A stretch of 64,000 nt of DNA from Methylobacter marinus A45 (GTDB taxonomy: Bacteria; Pseudomonadota; Gammaproteobacteria; Methylococcales; Methylomonadaceae): assembly GCF_000383855.1 (NCBI RefSeq), contig NZ_KB912877.1:2365479-2429478 (forward strand), read 5' to 3'. Positions 1-8,891 of the stretch are shown piece after piece (position 1 is the first letter of the stretch; every line of letters begins with the position of its first letter). The notes under the pieces are model-generated. The model worked only from the letters and a program-made list of their open reading frames with translations, did no database searches and was not told where the DNA came from. The position numbers and the translations under genes were made by a program.

Positions 1-897
1 GAAGGGGTTGTAGCAAATCCGGAACACATGCCTTTATTGAATATTACCAGTCGTGAAACACTATGGCAGTCGGTCAATCTTGGCCAGTTGCTATTGGAAA
101 CAGAGCGCATACCGGAAGGTATCCGTTTCAAGCGCGTGGAACTGCTTGAAGAAAAAGAAAAACTGATACTGTCGGGCACTTGGAAACGATATGAATCACA
201 GATAAAAGGACAGCTGAAAACCCCGCGCTGGGGCCGGCTGCTCGCCCGTCTCGGGATTACGAAAGATATGACTGAAACTAAGGGCACGATGGGGTTTGAC
301 CTGCGCTGGCCGGGAGCGCCGCATCAATTCTCGCTACAGGATCTGAATGGACAGGTCGATGTCAATTTAAAAAACGGACGCATCCTCAGCATAGAGCCGG
401 GATTCGGCCGGGTACTGGGTATGTTGGCGGTAGCTCAATGGATTAAACGTTTGCAACTGGATTTTAGTGATGTGTATGAGGAAGGTTTAACGTTTAACAC
501 CATCAAAGGACAGTTTAATTTATTAAACGGCATAGCAACGACGCATAATCTCGATGTCGATGCCGTGCCTGCAAAGATTACCATTGTAGGAGATACGGAT
601 CTGGTTAACGGCACCATTGATCACAATGTGCGTGTTGTGCCTAAAAGTTCTGAAGCAGTGCCTATTGCTGGTACAATTATGGGGAAAATAGCCGGCTTGG
701 TCGCGCGCTCGCTGACCGGCGAAGACAAAGAAGGGTTGTTCTTTGGTTCGCAGTACCAGGTGAAAGGCGAGTGGGGGAATGCGGAAATTATTCCGTTGCA
801 TGAAAACGATGGTTTGTTGCAGAAAACCTGGAATGGTATTACCGAATTTCCCTGGTTGCAGCAACATAAGAATAATAAAGAGAGAGAAAATGAATAA
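1..897 (+). CDS. yhdP: YhdP family AsmA-like envelope protein, C-terminal part (5' end outside window)
   Basis: The reading frame is open from base 1, so this is the C-terminal ~298 residues of a longer protein. Homologues are about 1,250-1,300 residues long, anchored in the inner membrane, and belong to the AsmA-like group implicated in phospholipid transport to the outer membrane. The visible part has the family's closing pattern: beta-rich segments, a stretch starting LNGQVDVNLKNGRILSIEPG, an amphipathic AVAQWIKRL segment, then VVPKSSEAVPIAGTIMGKIAG and a short charged tail. The stop overlaps the start of the amidase gene by 8 bases, which indicates translational coupling. YhdP genes commonly sit beside tldD and a nitrilase-family gene in gammaproteobacteria, as here. 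Identity is from remembered family sequence and context. Confidence 0.85.
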   Translation, partial: EGVVANPEHMPLLNITSRETLWQSVNLGQLLLETERIPEGIRFKRVELLEEKEKLILSGTWKRYESQIKGQLKTPRWGRLLARLGITKDMTETKGTMGFDLRWPGAPHQFSLQDLNGQVDVNLKNGRILSIEPGFGRVLGMLAVAQWIKRLQLDFSDVYEEGLTFNTIKGQFNLLNGIATTHNLDVDAVPAKITIVGDTDLVNGTIDHNVRVVPKSSEAVPIAGTIMGKIAGLVARSLTGEDKEGLFFGSQYQVKGEWGNAEIIPLHENDGLLQKTWNGITEFPWLQQHKNNKERENE

Positions 898-1702
898 ATG
901 TGCGGCGATACAAATGGCATCGAGTCCTAATATCAGCTCTAATCTGCTGGAAGCTGACAAGTTGATTGGTGAAGCGGCAAAAGCCGGCGCCAAGCTGGTG
1001 GCCCTGCCGGAAAATTTTGCCCTGATGGGAGAGCATGAATTGGATAAAGTTCGTGCGAAAGAGGTTGACGGCTCGGGTCCTATTCAGAATTTTTTATCCT
1101 CGGTCGCCAAAAAATACGGGGTTTGGGTTGTTGGCGGCACGATTCCATTGGCGGCCGATGACAGCAATAAAACGCGAGCGGCTTGCCTTGTTTATAACGA
1201 TCAGGGCGAACGGGTGGCACGATACGATAAAGTGCATCTGTTTGATGTCAATGTGCCAGGTACGAATGAAGTCTACCGCGAGTCGGATTCCATTGAATGC
1301 GGTACGGAGCCCTTGGTTATTGACACGCCTTTCGGCAAGCTCGGTATTGCCGTCTGTTATGACCTGCGTTTTCCGGAGTTTTTCCGTAAAATGGTCCAGC
1401 AAGGCATGGAAATACTGGTGATCCCGTCCGCTTTTACCGCTGAAACAGGGGCGGCGCATTGGGAAATATTGCTGCGCGCACGCGCGGTAGAAAACCTGTG
1501 TTATGTTATTGCGCCAAATCAGGGCGGCTTTCATCTGAATGGTCGAAAAACCTTTGGACACAGTATGATCATTGACCCGTGGGGAGTCGTGCTGGACTGC
1601 TATAAAACCGGCGGCGGTTTCGTTTGCGCGGACATTGATCTGGAACGCCTGGAAAGAGTGCGCGCCGCATTTCCGGCATTAAGTCATCGTCGTTTCTTTT
1701 AA
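890..1702 (+). CDS. Carbon-nitrogen hydrolase of the Nit family (deaminated glutathione or omega-amidase type)
   Basis: A 270-residue nitrilase-superfamily amidase, probably cytoplasmic. The catalytic Glu-Lys-Cys triad is visible as E41 (LPENF), K114 (RYDKVHLFDV) and C156 (AVCYDLRFPEF). The KVHLFDV and CYDLRFPE blocks are typical of Nit1/NitA-like enzymes, which hydrolyse deaminated glutathione or alpha-keto amides made by transaminase side reactions. The ATG at 890 gives the normal family N-terminus (MNKCAAIQMASSPN); an in-frame upstream start at 779 would lie deep inside yhdP. The gene overlaps yhdP by 8 bases and is followed 7 bases later by the bamC-like gene, so it is part of one operon. 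The exact substrate cannot be read from the sequence. Confidence 0.9.
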   Translation: MNKCAAIQMASSPNISSNLLEADKLIGEAAKAGAKLVALPENFALMGEHELDKVRAKEVDGSGPIQNFLSSVAKKYGVWVVGGTIPLAADDSNKTRAACLVYNDQGERVARYDKVHLFDVNVPGTNEVYRESDSIECGTEPLVIDTPFGKLGIAVCYDLRFPEFFRKMVQQGMEILVIPSAFTAETGAAHWEILLRARAVENLCYVIAPNQGGFHLNGRKTFGHSMIIDPWGVVLDCYKTGGGFVCADIDLERLERVRAAFPALSHRRFF

Positions 1703-1709
1703 ATAATCA

Positions 1710-2303
1710 ATGATGTGGAAAAACATTAAAAATCAGCCTCATATTGTATTGTTGACTGCCACCTTGGTTTCCTGCGGGACGACTGAAGAGGTTCGTTACC
1801 GTGACACGGCAATGCTCGAGAGACCGCCGATACTGGTGACCTATAGTGCGGTCGAGAAAGAAAACAAAATAGCCGATAGCGATGAGCCGGAGGCGGAAGC
1901 CAAAACCGGTCTGGGAACTAATGTCTACATGTCCAGTTCAAATTCGTCATTGCTGATTATCAAGCAGTCTTTCGATGAAGCGTGGAATACGTTTGCGCAG
2001 GCGTTGAAGCAACAGGAGCTGGAAATAACGGACCGTAATCGGGAGGAAGGGGCTTATTATGTCACCTATGATCCTGACAGTTACCAAACCGGCGGCATTT
2101 TCTCCTTTTTCAATGATGAATATATTGAAGAAGGCTATTTGCTGAAATTGACACCTAACGGCGCTGAAACGGAAATAACCGCCGAAGTCGTTAATCAACC
2201 CGGTCCGGACAGTTTGGAAGACAATGAGCGCCCGGTGGATGGCGCAGAAAAGCTATTGATATCATTGTACAAAACCCTGCACGACGATCTGAAAAAAAAA
2301 TAG
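1710..2303 (+). CDS. bamC: BamC-like outer-membrane lipoprotein
   Basis: A 197-residue lipoprotein. The signal peptide ends in a lipobox (LVSC, Cys22), so it should be lipidated and carried to the outer membrane. After the Cys comes an extended segment containing RYRDTAMLERPPILVTYS, which resembles the unstructured N-terminus of BamC/NlpB that contacts BamD. A single helix-grip-like domain follows (SFDEAWNTFAQALKQQELEITDRN to the end). E. coli BamC has two such domains and about 344 residues, so this is a short version, as in many non-enteric gammaproteobacteria. A second ATG lies one codon downstream. The gene follows the amidase by 7 bases. Another BamC-related lipoprotein family remains possible. 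Confidence 0.7.
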   Translation: MMWKNIKNQPHIVLLTATLVSCGTTEEVRYRDTAMLERPPILVTYSAVEKENKIADSDEPEAEAKTGLGTNVYMSSSNSSLLIIKQSFDEAWNTFAQALKQQELEITDRNREEGAYYVTYDPDSYQTGGIFSFFNDEYIEEGYLLKLTPNGAETEITAEVVNQPGPDSLEDNERPVDGAEKLLISLYKTLHDDLKKK

Positions 2304-2359
2304 AGTATTTATCCTGCCCGGAACTATCTGTTGGGCGAATAACCTAATTTAAATTTTGT

Positions 2360-3799
2360 ATGGAATTATTAAACCTAGCAAGACAGTCCATTTTGGCGCC
2401 GGCCGGCATACAGGATGGCGATATTGAGAGAATCATTAACCAGCTGCTCAGCGCGCCGGTTGATGCGGCCGATATTTACTTTCAGTCCAGCCATTTCGAG
2501 TCCTGGGTCATGGAGGGCGGTATTATTAAGGAAGGCAGCCATAATATCGCCCAGGGCGCCGGCGTGCGCGCCGTATCGGGCGAGAAAACCGGCTTCGCCT
2601 ATAGCGACCGGATTGAGCTGCCGGTATTGCTGGAGGCCGCCAATAATGTCAAAGCTATCGTTCGGCAAGGGCAGGAGGCTCAGGTCGGCATCGTAAAAGC
2701 GGCTAGTTGGCCGCTTTATTATGCGCCGCTGAACCCGCTGAAATCCTTGGCCGACCAGCAGAAAATCGATTTATTGCGCCGGGTCGACAGCGAAACGCGT
2801 AAGCTGGACAGCCGAATCGAAGAGGTTATCGTTAGTTTGGTCGGTGTTTACGACAGCATTCTGGTGGCCAATCAGGACGGTTCGCTGGCGGCCGATGTTC
2901 GACCATTGGTGCGCATGAATGTGTCGGTGATCGTGCAGGAAAACGGCCGCCGCGAACAGGGCAGCATGGGGGGCGGCGCGCGTAGCGATTACAGCGGGTT
3001 TATCGATAAGGACAAAGCGCTCGAGTACGGCAGGGAAGCGGTCAGGCAGGCGCTGGTCAACCTGGAAGCCACCGAGGCGCCGGCCGGCAATATGACTGTC
3101 GTGCTGGGTCCAGGCTGGCCGGGTATTTTGCTGCATGAAGCGATAGGGCACGGTCTGGAAGGTGATTTTAATCGCAAAGGCACGTCCGCCTTCAGCGGCC
3201 GGGTCGGCGAACGGGTTGCCTCTGATTTGTGCACTGTCGTTGATGACGGCACATTGCAGGGCCGGCGTGGTTCGTTAAGCATCGACGACGAGGGTACGCC
3301 GACCGAGAAAACCGTATTGATTGAAAATGGTATCCTGAAAGGCTATATGCAGGACAAACTCAATGCCCGCCTGATGGGCGTTAAACCGACCGGCAACGGC
3401 CGGCGCGAATCCTATGCGCATCTGCCGATGCCGCGTATGACCAATACCTATATGCTGCCCGGGCCGCATAATCCAGAAGAAATCATAAGATCGGTAAAAA
3501 AAGGCCTTTATGCGAAGAACTTCGGCGGTGGCCAAGTCGACATCACTTCCGGCAAATTCGTATTTTCCGCCAGCGAAGCTTATCTGATCGAAGATGGCAA
3601 AATTACTCGTGCCGTTAAAGGCGCGACCCTGATTGGCAACGGCCCCGATGTCTTGACCAAGGTATCCATGGTCGGCTCAGACCTGGAGCTGGACAGTGGC
3701 GTCGGCACCTGCGGCAAGGACGGACAGAGCGTGCCGGTCGGCGTCGGCCAGCCGACGTTGAAAATCGATGGCTTGACTGTCGGCGGAACCAGCGTTTAG
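2360..3799 (+). CDS. tldD: Metalloprotease TldD
   Basis: A 479-residue TldD subunit of the TldD/TldE (PmbA) heterodimeric zinc protease. The pair degrades or matures small peptides (CcdA and microcin B17 precursor in E. coli) and some modified peptides. The zinc motif HEAIGH lies at residues 259-264 within [13 protein letters not shown], and the metal-binding Cys is in the C-terminal [17 protein letters not shown] block. Length matches the family (about 480). The partner pmbA lies 128 bases downstream on the same strand rather than at a distant locus as in E. coli, which suggests co-expression. The sequence is visibly GC-rich compared with the later part of the window. Confidence 0.97.
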   Translation: MELLNLARQSILAPAGIQDGDIERIINQLLSAPVDAADIYFQSSHFESWVMEGGIIKEGSHNIAQGAGVRAVSGEKTGFAYSDRIELPVLLEAANNVKAIVRQGQEAQVGIVKAASWPLYYAPLNPLKSLADQQKIDLLRRVDSETRKLDSRIEEVIVSLVGVYDSILVANQDGSLAADVRPLVRMNVSVIVQENGRREQGSMGGGARSDYSGFIDKDKALEYGREAVRQALVNLEATEAPAGNMTVVLGPGWPGILLHEAIGHGLEGDFNRKGTSAFSGRVGERVASDLCTVVDDGTLQGRRGSLSIDDEGTPTEKTVLIENGILKGYMQDKLNARLMGVKPTGNGRRESYAHLPMPRMTNTYMLPGPHNPEEIIRSVKKGLYAKNFGGGQVDITSGKFVFSASEAYLIEDGKITRAVKGATLIGNGPDVLTKVSMVGSDLELDSGVGTCGKDGQSVPVGVGQPTLKIDGLTVGGTSV

Positions 3800-3827
3800 A
3801 TGAAGATGAACTATCAGAAGTTATAGT

Positions 3828-3872
3828 CGCCGCGAAGATTGCGAGGATAAGCATCTCGTGTTCTTCGTGGCG
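3828..3872. repeat. Imperfect hairpin with CTTCGTG-type repeat motif
   Basis: In the 128-base gap between tldD and pmbA, the arms cgccgcgaagattgcgag and ctcgtgttcttcgtggcg pair imperfectly around a short loop. There is no following T-run, so it is not a convincing terminator. The right arm carries two units of a roughly 9-base CTTCGTGNN motif that reappears at 37.6 kb. It could be a dispersed intergenic repeat or an mRNA-stabilising hairpin. Confidence 0.4.
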
Positions 3873-3927
3873 GAAACCGAAGACACTTTTAGGCGTTTAA
3901 GCTTAAATAACAATAGCTCAAGAGAAT

Positions 3928-5262
3928 ATGTTGCAGACTCAGGAAGAAATCAGCCGATTAAAAACGATTGTTCAGTCCATACTGGATGAGGCTAAAAATC
4001 AAGGCGCCAGCGCTGCCGATGCCGGGTTGAGCCAGGAAAGCGGTTTATCCGTAACGGCCCGTCTCGGTGATGTCGAAACGATAGAACACCATCGCGATCA
4101 GGGGCTTGGTGTGACAGTTTATTTCGGCCAGCGTAAAGGTTCTGCCAGTTCGACGGATCTGTCGCCGGAGTCGATTAGGGAAACCGTCAGTGCGGCTTGC
4201 AGTATTGCCCGTTATACCAGTGAAGACGAGTATGCCGGCTTGCCTGAGAAAGAGCTGCTGGCGACTGAGTTTCCGGATCTGGATCTGAACCACCCATGGG
4301 ATCTGCGCGCCGATGAGGCTATTGCTCTGGCGATCGAGTGCGAAAATGCCGCGCGCGGTTATCATGCGGAAATCAGCAATTCCGAAGGTGCATCGGTCAA
4401 TACCCATCAAGGCCTCCGGGTCATGGGCAATACGCTGGGCTTTCTGCAAGGCTATGCATCGACCCGCCATTCCTTGAGTTGCTCAGTATTGGCGCAGCGC
4501 GGCGACAGTATGCAGCGCGATTACTGGTATACGGTGGCCAGGGATGCCAACAATCTGGAATCGGCCGCCGATGTCGGCAGAAAAGCCGCCGAGCGGACCT
4601 TGCGGCGTTTGCAGGCGCGTAGTTTAAGTACGCGGCAATGCCCTGTCATGTATGCGGCCGAGGTGGCCTCGGGACTTTTGGGATCATTTATCGCTGCGAT
4701 CAGCGGCGGCAATTTGTACCGTAAATCATCGTTTTTGCTCGATGCGCTCGATAAGCAGGTTTTTCCGGAATTTGTCCGTATTCACGAGCAGCCGTATTTA
4801 AAAGGCGCCTTGGGAAGTGCCAATTACGACGGCGAAGGAGTGGCGACACAAACGCGCGATATTGTCAGCGGCGGCATTTTACGCGGTTACGTACTCAGTA
4901 GCTATTCGGCCCGTAAGCTTGGCATGCCCAGTACCGGCAATGCCGGCGGCGTGCATAATTTAACGATAGATCCCGGCGCATACGATTACCAGGGCATGCT
5001 GAGGCAATTGCATACCGGTTTGCTGGTGACCGAGTTGATGGGGCAGGGTGTTAATATGGTGACCGGTGACTATTCGCGCGGCGCGGCCGGATTCTGGGTG
5101 GAAAACGGCGAAATACAATATCCGGTCGAGGAAATCACGATCGCCGGCAATTTGAAAGACATGTTCAGGAACATAGTGGCTGTCGGCAATGATGTCGATT
5201 ATCGCGGCAATATCCGTACCGGCTCGATACTGGTCGAACGCCTGTCTATTGCCGGAGAGTAA
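3928..5262 (+). CDS. pmbA: Metalloprotease subunit PmbA (TldE)
   Basis: A 444-residue homologue of PmbA/TldE, the non-zinc partner of TldD. The N-terminal half contains LGDVETIEHHRDQGLGVTVY, the usual substrate-cleft region. The C-terminal half has the conserved PSTGNAGGVHNL and GVNMVTGDYSRGAAGFWVEN blocks. As expected for the E subunit it lacks an HExxxH motif. The length is close to E. coli PmbA (450). Together with tldD immediately upstream it encodes the complete heterodimer. A GC-rich hairpin follows the stop codon directly. Confidence 0.96.
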   Translation: MLQTQEEISRLKTIVQSILDEAKNQGASAADAGLSQESGLSVTARLGDVETIEHHRDQGLGVTVYFGQRKGSASSTDLSPESIRETVSAACSIARYTSEDEYAGLPEKELLATEFPDLDLNHPWDLRADEAIALAIECENAARGYHAEISNSEGASVNTHQGLRVMGNTLGFLQGYASTRHSLSCSVLAQRGDSMQRDYWYTVARDANNLESAADVGRKAAERTLRRLQARSLSTRQCPVMYAAEVASGLLGSFIAAISGGNLYRKSSFLLDALDKQVFPEFVRIHEQPYLKGALGSANYDGEGVATQTRDIVSGGILRGYVLSSYSARKLGMPSTGNAGGVHNLTIDPGAYDYQGMLRQLHTGLLVTELMGQGVNMVTGDYSRGAAGFWVENGEIQYPVEEITIAGNLKDMFRNIVAVGNDVDYRGNIRTGSILVERLSIAGE

Positions 5263-5263
5263 G

Positions 5264-5290
5264 GGCGACCGGTCGGTCGGCCGCCTTTAT
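5264..5290 (+). terminator. Probable intrinsic terminator of pmbA
   Basis: Two bases after the pmbA stop, ggcgaccg and cggccgcc can pair across a GTCG loop with one internal mismatch, followed by ctttatt. It sits between the convergent pmbA and pyrD genes. The U-run is weak, so confidence is moderate. Confidence 0.5.
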
Positions 5291-5293
5291 TGA

Positions 5294-6307
5294 TTATAAG
5301 TGTTTGACAATATCTTCTATTAACTGCGGCCCTCTATAAATAAGGCCGCTGTATATCTGCACCAGACTCGCGCCTGCGGTCAGTTTTTCACGGGCGTCGG
5401 CCGCACTCAAGATGCCGCCGGCCGCGATAATCGGGCAACGTCCGTTCAATTCACTGGCCAGGCCGCGCACAACCGCCGTGGATTTGGCTTTTACCGGAGC
5501 GCCGCTTAAACCGCCCGTTTCATGCGCCAGCGGATGGTCTGCAATCATGTCGCGCGCAATTGTGGTATTGGTAGCGATAACGCCGTCGATTTCAAATTCC
5601 AGCAACAGCCGGGCAATATGGTTGATTTCATCAATCGTCAGGTCCGGTGCGATTTTCAGCACTAAAGGCGTATATTTTCCATATCCTTGCTGTAGCTTGA
5701 GTTGTTCCTCTTTTAACGCGGAAATAAGGCGCTTGATTTCATCGCCTTGCTGTAGTTGGCGCAGATTCTTCGTATTCGGAGACGAAATATTAATGGTGAT
5801 ATAACTGGCAGCGGCATAGACTTTGCGCAAGCCGATCAGATAATCATCGACGGCGCTTTCGATCGGCGTATCGAAATTCTTGCCGATATTAATGCCCAGG
5901 ATGCCGTTGTAACGACTTTGTTTTACCTGAGCCAGCAAATGATCCAAACCTTGATTATTAAAGCCCATGCGGTTGATGATGGCCTGATATTCGGGCAGTC
6001 TGAACAGCCGCGGCTTCGGGTTGCCGGGCTGCGGTCTCGGCGTTACCGTGCCTATTTCCACAAAGCCGAAGCCCAGGGCAGCCAAGCTGTCCAGGTAATC
6101 GCCGTTCTTATCCAGCCCTGCCGCAAGGCCGACAGGGTTCTTGAATTCCAGCCCCATGACAATCGTAGGCTTGTTTTCGATGGCAGGGTAGATCAGTTTT
6201 GATAAACCGGAGGCATGCGCCATATTCAATAGTTTCAGCGTGACTTCGTGAGCGGTTTCGGGGTCAAGCGAGAATAGCAGCGGGCGGAGCAAGGGATAAA
6301 GATTCAT
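5294..6307 (-). CDS. pyrD: Dihydroorotate dehydrogenase (quinone), class 2
   Basis: A 338-residue PyrD that oxidises dihydroorotate to orotate in pyrimidine synthesis and passes electrons to the quinone pool at the inner membrane. The N-terminal helices ([20 protein letters not shown]) are the membrane and quinone-tunnel segment that marks class 2. The FMN site block [12 protein letters not shown] (62-73) and the catalytic Ser in [10 protein letters not shown] (S175 in family numbering) are present. The ATG at 6307 was chosen because it matches the family N-terminus; an upstream TTG at 6343 would add 12 residues. The gene is transcribed convergently with pmbA and follows thiO on the same strand. 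Confidence 0.97.
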   Translation of the reverse strand: MNLYPLLRPLLFSLDPETAHEVTLKLLNMAHASGLSKLIYPAIENKPTIVMGLEFKNPVGLAAGLDKNGDYLDSLAALGFGFVEIGTVTPRPQPGNPKPRLFRLPEYQAIINRMGFNNQGLDHLLAQVKQSRYNGILGINIGKNFDTPIESAVDDYLIGLRKVYAAASYITINISSPNTKNLRQLQQGDEIKRLISALKEEQLKLQQGYGKYTPLVLKIAPDLTIDEINHIARLLLEFEIDGVIATNTTIARDMIADHPLAHETGGLSGAPVKAKSTAVVRGLASELNGRCPIIAAGGILSAADAREKLTAGASLVQIYSGLIYRGPQLIEDIVKHL

Positions 6308-6378
6308 GGCGGCGAGTGTTCTGGGTAAAAAAATGAAGATCAAGAAATCCGTATATACGATTTGCGGGTGCTCGGGTA

Positions 6379-7476
6379 CTAATGCAGGCTCGATAGTTTG
6401 TAAGGTTCCGGCGCCACAGCTTCAGGGCGGCCCAGGATAAGATCGACCATCAGTTGCGCGGATGCCGGTCCCATTGCCAAGCCGTTTCTGAAATGGCCAG
6501 CATTGATACTTAAATTGCTGATTTCTGGATGTTTATCGATATACGGCACGCCTTGTTCAGTGCCTGGTCTTAATCCCGCCCAATGATGTGTCAGCGGATA
6601 ATGGTTAAGCGCAGGCAGTAGTTTTAATGCGAAACTTTCCAGTCTGTTTCTTGCTTCTTTCGATGTGATTTTGTTGAAATCATCCTGTTCCACGGTGCTG
6701 CCCGCCAGAATTTTTCCATCCAGGCGAGGGATCAGATATTGGTCTTCATCCAGTACCATATAAGGCAATGTATCCCGTTCGGCTTCAAACAGCAGCATTT
6801 GGCCTTTAACGGGCACGACTTTCGGCGCATTGCCAATGGTCGGAAAAAGTTCTTGAAACAATTGGCCGGTCCAGGCGCCAGCGCAAATTATCAGTTGATT
6901 GACGGAGAACCGACCGGAGCTGGTGGTGACGGCGGTGATGCGGTCTCGTTCCAGCGTAATGCCTTTTGGCACGCACTGTTCAACCAAGTTGGCGCTTTTA
7001 TTGATCAAATCCTGTTTTAATGATTTGACTAAGCGAGGGTTACGGGCCTGAGCGATGTCGGGTAACCAGAGCGGGTTGTCGGGTTCTGCGTTGATACGAC
7101 TGAAAAACTCGGCACCAGCCGGTTCAAAGCGGACATTGTTACAGTTGCACCAGTCGATGGCGGCGGCCAAGTCAGGGTTCTTCGCTATCAGTAGTCCGCA
7201 GGGATTCCATTCCGGATCTATTCCGGTTTCGGCTTTTAGTTGCGTGGCTAGCAGCGGATATAATGTCAAACTGTGAATGACCAGGCGCGTAATCGCATCC
7301 GGTTGACGCCAGGGGTAAAGCGGCAGCAAAATACCACCGCCTGCCCAGGATGATTCCTGGCCAATCTGGTTTTTTTCGATAACCGTCACCGTGGCGCCGG
7401 CCTGTAAAAACTCGCGGGCAGTCAAGAGGCCGATAATGCCGCCGCCAATGATAGTGATATCCGGAATTTTGCTCAT
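6379..7476 (-). CDS. thiO: Glycine oxidase ThiO
   Basis: A 365-residue FAD-dependent amine oxidase of the DAO family. The N-terminal dinucleotide-binding motif is [13 protein letters not shown] (about 12-24), followed by [15 protein letters not shown], which is characteristic of ThiO. The C-terminal HWAGLRPGT and [14 protein letters not shown] segments complete the FAD and substrate site. ThiO converts glycine to iminoglycine for the thiazole half of thiamine. No other thiamine gene is in the window, although moeB at 14.4 kb encodes a ThiF-type fold. The gene lies 71 bases upstream of pyrD on the same strand. Another small D-amino-acid oxidase is possible but the motifs favour ThiO. Confidence 0.9.
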   Translation of the reverse strand: MSKIPDITIIGGGIIGLLTAREFLQAGATVTVIEKNQIGQESSWAGGGILLPLYPWRQPDAITRLVIHSLTLYPLLATQLKAETGIDPEWNPCGLLIAKNPDLAAAIDWCNCNNVRFEPAGAEFFSRINAEPDNPLWLPDIAQARNPRLVKSLKQDLINKSANLVEQCVPKGITLERDRITAVTTSSGRFSVNQLIICAGAWTGQLFQELFPTIGNAPKVVPVKGQMLLFEAERDTLPYMVLDEDQYLIPRLDGKILAGSTVEQDDFNKITSKEARNRLESFALKLLPALNHYPLTHHWAGLRPGTEQGVPYIDKHPEISNLSINAGHFRNGLAMGPASAQLMVDLILGRPEAVAPEPYKLSSLH

Positions 7477-7795
7477 AAATGTTTAAAGAAGCGAATAGCC
7501 GTTAGTGGAAAATATTGGCATTATAACTCACTCAAAAGGTTGCGCGGCACGACCGGAGATTTATTTGGTCGCGTGATGATAAATTGCGACAAAATTGTTG
7601 TTTTTTTTATACAAAAGTATAATTAAAACGAAAGTTTTTTTCTTACTCATTGATAATTAAAAGTTTTTAATTTTTTTTAAAATAGGGTTAAAACTTGTAG
7701 GGAATCAGTTTTGCTGCTATATTTAGGCCGTGAAAAAAGCTTTGTTGTAATAAGGCAAATTTTATAAAAAATAACAACCTCATGAGGGGGAAGCA
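7477..7795. other. AT-rich intergenic region between divergent thiO and barrel-protein genes
   Basis: This 319-base stretch separates two divergent genes. It is strongly AT-rich with several A and T tracts between 7590 and 7690. I see no open reading frame or RNA gene in it. It should hold promoters for both flanking genes; only the rightward one is clear and is listed separately. The A/T tracts just upstream of that promoter could act as an UP element or a nucleoid-protein binding region. Confidence 0.6.
7695..7723 (+). promoter_or_regulatory. Sigma-70 type promoter for the barrel-protein gene
   Basis: TTGTAG at 7695-7700 and TATATT at 7718-7723 are separated by exactly 17 bases. A start near 7730 would give a leader of about 65 bases ending in the strong ribosome site GAGGGGG at 7782-7788. 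Upstream A/T tracts could strengthen it. Predicted from consensus similarity only. Confidence 0.6.
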
Positions 7796-8704
7796 ATGAC
7801 ATTTACAAAAACTAAATTAGCGCTGGGTATCGCCTCGGCAACTTTAACGATGGCGGGTGCCTTGATTTCTCCACAAGCAGTCGCTCATTCCAAGGCAGAG
7901 CGTGTTGCCGAGGCTGCCAACAGCAGAGCTGAAGCCCTGGAAGCTCAAATGCAGCAAATGTCGCAAATGATGCAGTCCATGCAGGCTGAACTGAATCGCG
8001 TCAAAGCCGAAGCCGCTCGTCCTGCCGCAGACGCTGAAAAAGTTCAGGAACTGGATCAATGGATGAATTCTGTTAAATCCGAACCGGTTAAAGCTGAAGC
8101 TAAAGACCATACTTTCTCGGTTCGTGGCGGCTGGATGCATTTTAACGATAACCGTGGTTCTACCCGTACTGTGCTGGGTACCGGGTTTGGTGAAGACTTA
8201 CTGACTAGCGAAACTGATCAAGACGCTTTCTACTATGGCGGTGCGATCGATTTCAATATCAACAACGATCTGTTTGGCTTAATGGATCATACGTCTTTTA
8301 ATCTTGAGTTAGGTGTTGAATATGCTGAAATCACTGACAGAAAGCGTAATGGTCTTGAGATTGTGGCAGGAGCGGCGGCAGGTGCTGACTTAACGGGTGT
8401 GCAACAAACCGTAACTGTGAATCAATTAAGGCTCAGTGCTGCGCCAAAAATCAAATTCATGCACGGCAGCAAATTCAGACCGTGGCTGATTCCAGTCGGC
8501 TTGGACATGAACATCATCAGTCCGCCATCTGATGCTATTACAGTATTAAACACCGGTATGCAGTTCGGCGCCGGTGCTGAATACGAACTGCTGAAAGGTA
8601 TCGTTATCGGCGCGGATGGCCGTTATCATCATACTTTTGACGATGTTGACGGCGTCGATACCGACGGCTTCACGCTGGGCGGTTCTGTCGGTTTCAGATT
8701 CTAA
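7796..8704 (+). CDS. Outer-membrane beta-barrel protein with N-terminal coiled coil
   Basis: A 302-residue exported protein without a firm family name. It begins with a signal peptide (MTFTKTKLALGIASATLTMAG to about AVAHS). A Met/Gln-rich heptad segment from about residue 35 to 70 (RAEALEAQMQQMSQMMQSMQ) resembles the trimerising coiled coil found before some porins. After a charged linker, from about residue 100, alternating amphipathic strands run to a terminal Phe (GGSVGFRF), the usual C-terminal signal for BAM-mediated insertion. It has its own promoter, a strong ribosome site and a tight terminator, which suggests a highly expressed single-gene unit. It may be a porin-like or surface protein; no substrate can be assigned. 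Confidence 0.85.
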   Translation: MTFTKTKLALGIASATLTMAGALISPQAVAHSKAERVAEAANSRAEALEAQMQQMSQMMQSMQAELNRVKAEAARPAADAEKVQELDQWMNSVKSEPVKAEAKDHTFSVRGGWMHFNDNRGSTRTVLGTGFGEDLLTSETDQDAFYYGGAIDFNINNDLFGLMDHTSFNLELGVEYAEITDRKRNGLEIVAGAAAGADLTGVQQTVTVNQLRLSAAPKIKFMHGSKFRPWLIPVGLDMNIISPPSDAITVLNTGMQFGAGAEYELLKGIVIGADGRYHHTFDDVDGVDTDGFTLGGSVGFRF

Positions 8705-8751
8705 GTTCAATACTCAGAAAAAAATCCGACCAAATACCCAAAAAGGGTATA

Positions 8752-8785
8752 AAGGGAAGGGGATTAGCTCCTTCCCTTTTTTTTA
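8752..8785 (+). terminator. Intrinsic terminator of the barrel-protein gene
   Basis: A perfect 9-base stem (AAGGGAAGG at 8752-8760 and CCTTCCCTT at 8770-8778) with a 9-base loop is followed by a run of T. It lies about 50 bases after the stop codon. This is the cleanest terminator in the first third of the window. Confidence 0.9.
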
Positions 8786-8891
8786 TGCGCGAAGAAAAAA
8801 TAACCGCAAGGTAAAAGGCTCAAGGTAAAATAGTATTTTTTCCGGTTTCTGCGCTCGCCTATGAAGCCAATCAAATTTAATGCTATCAGCC

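Noticed and set aside
7590..7690. The A/T tract region as a replication origin or partition site
   Set aside because: No DnaA-box cluster or dnaA/gyrB/par neighbours; an AT-rich promoter-upstream region is a simpler explanation.
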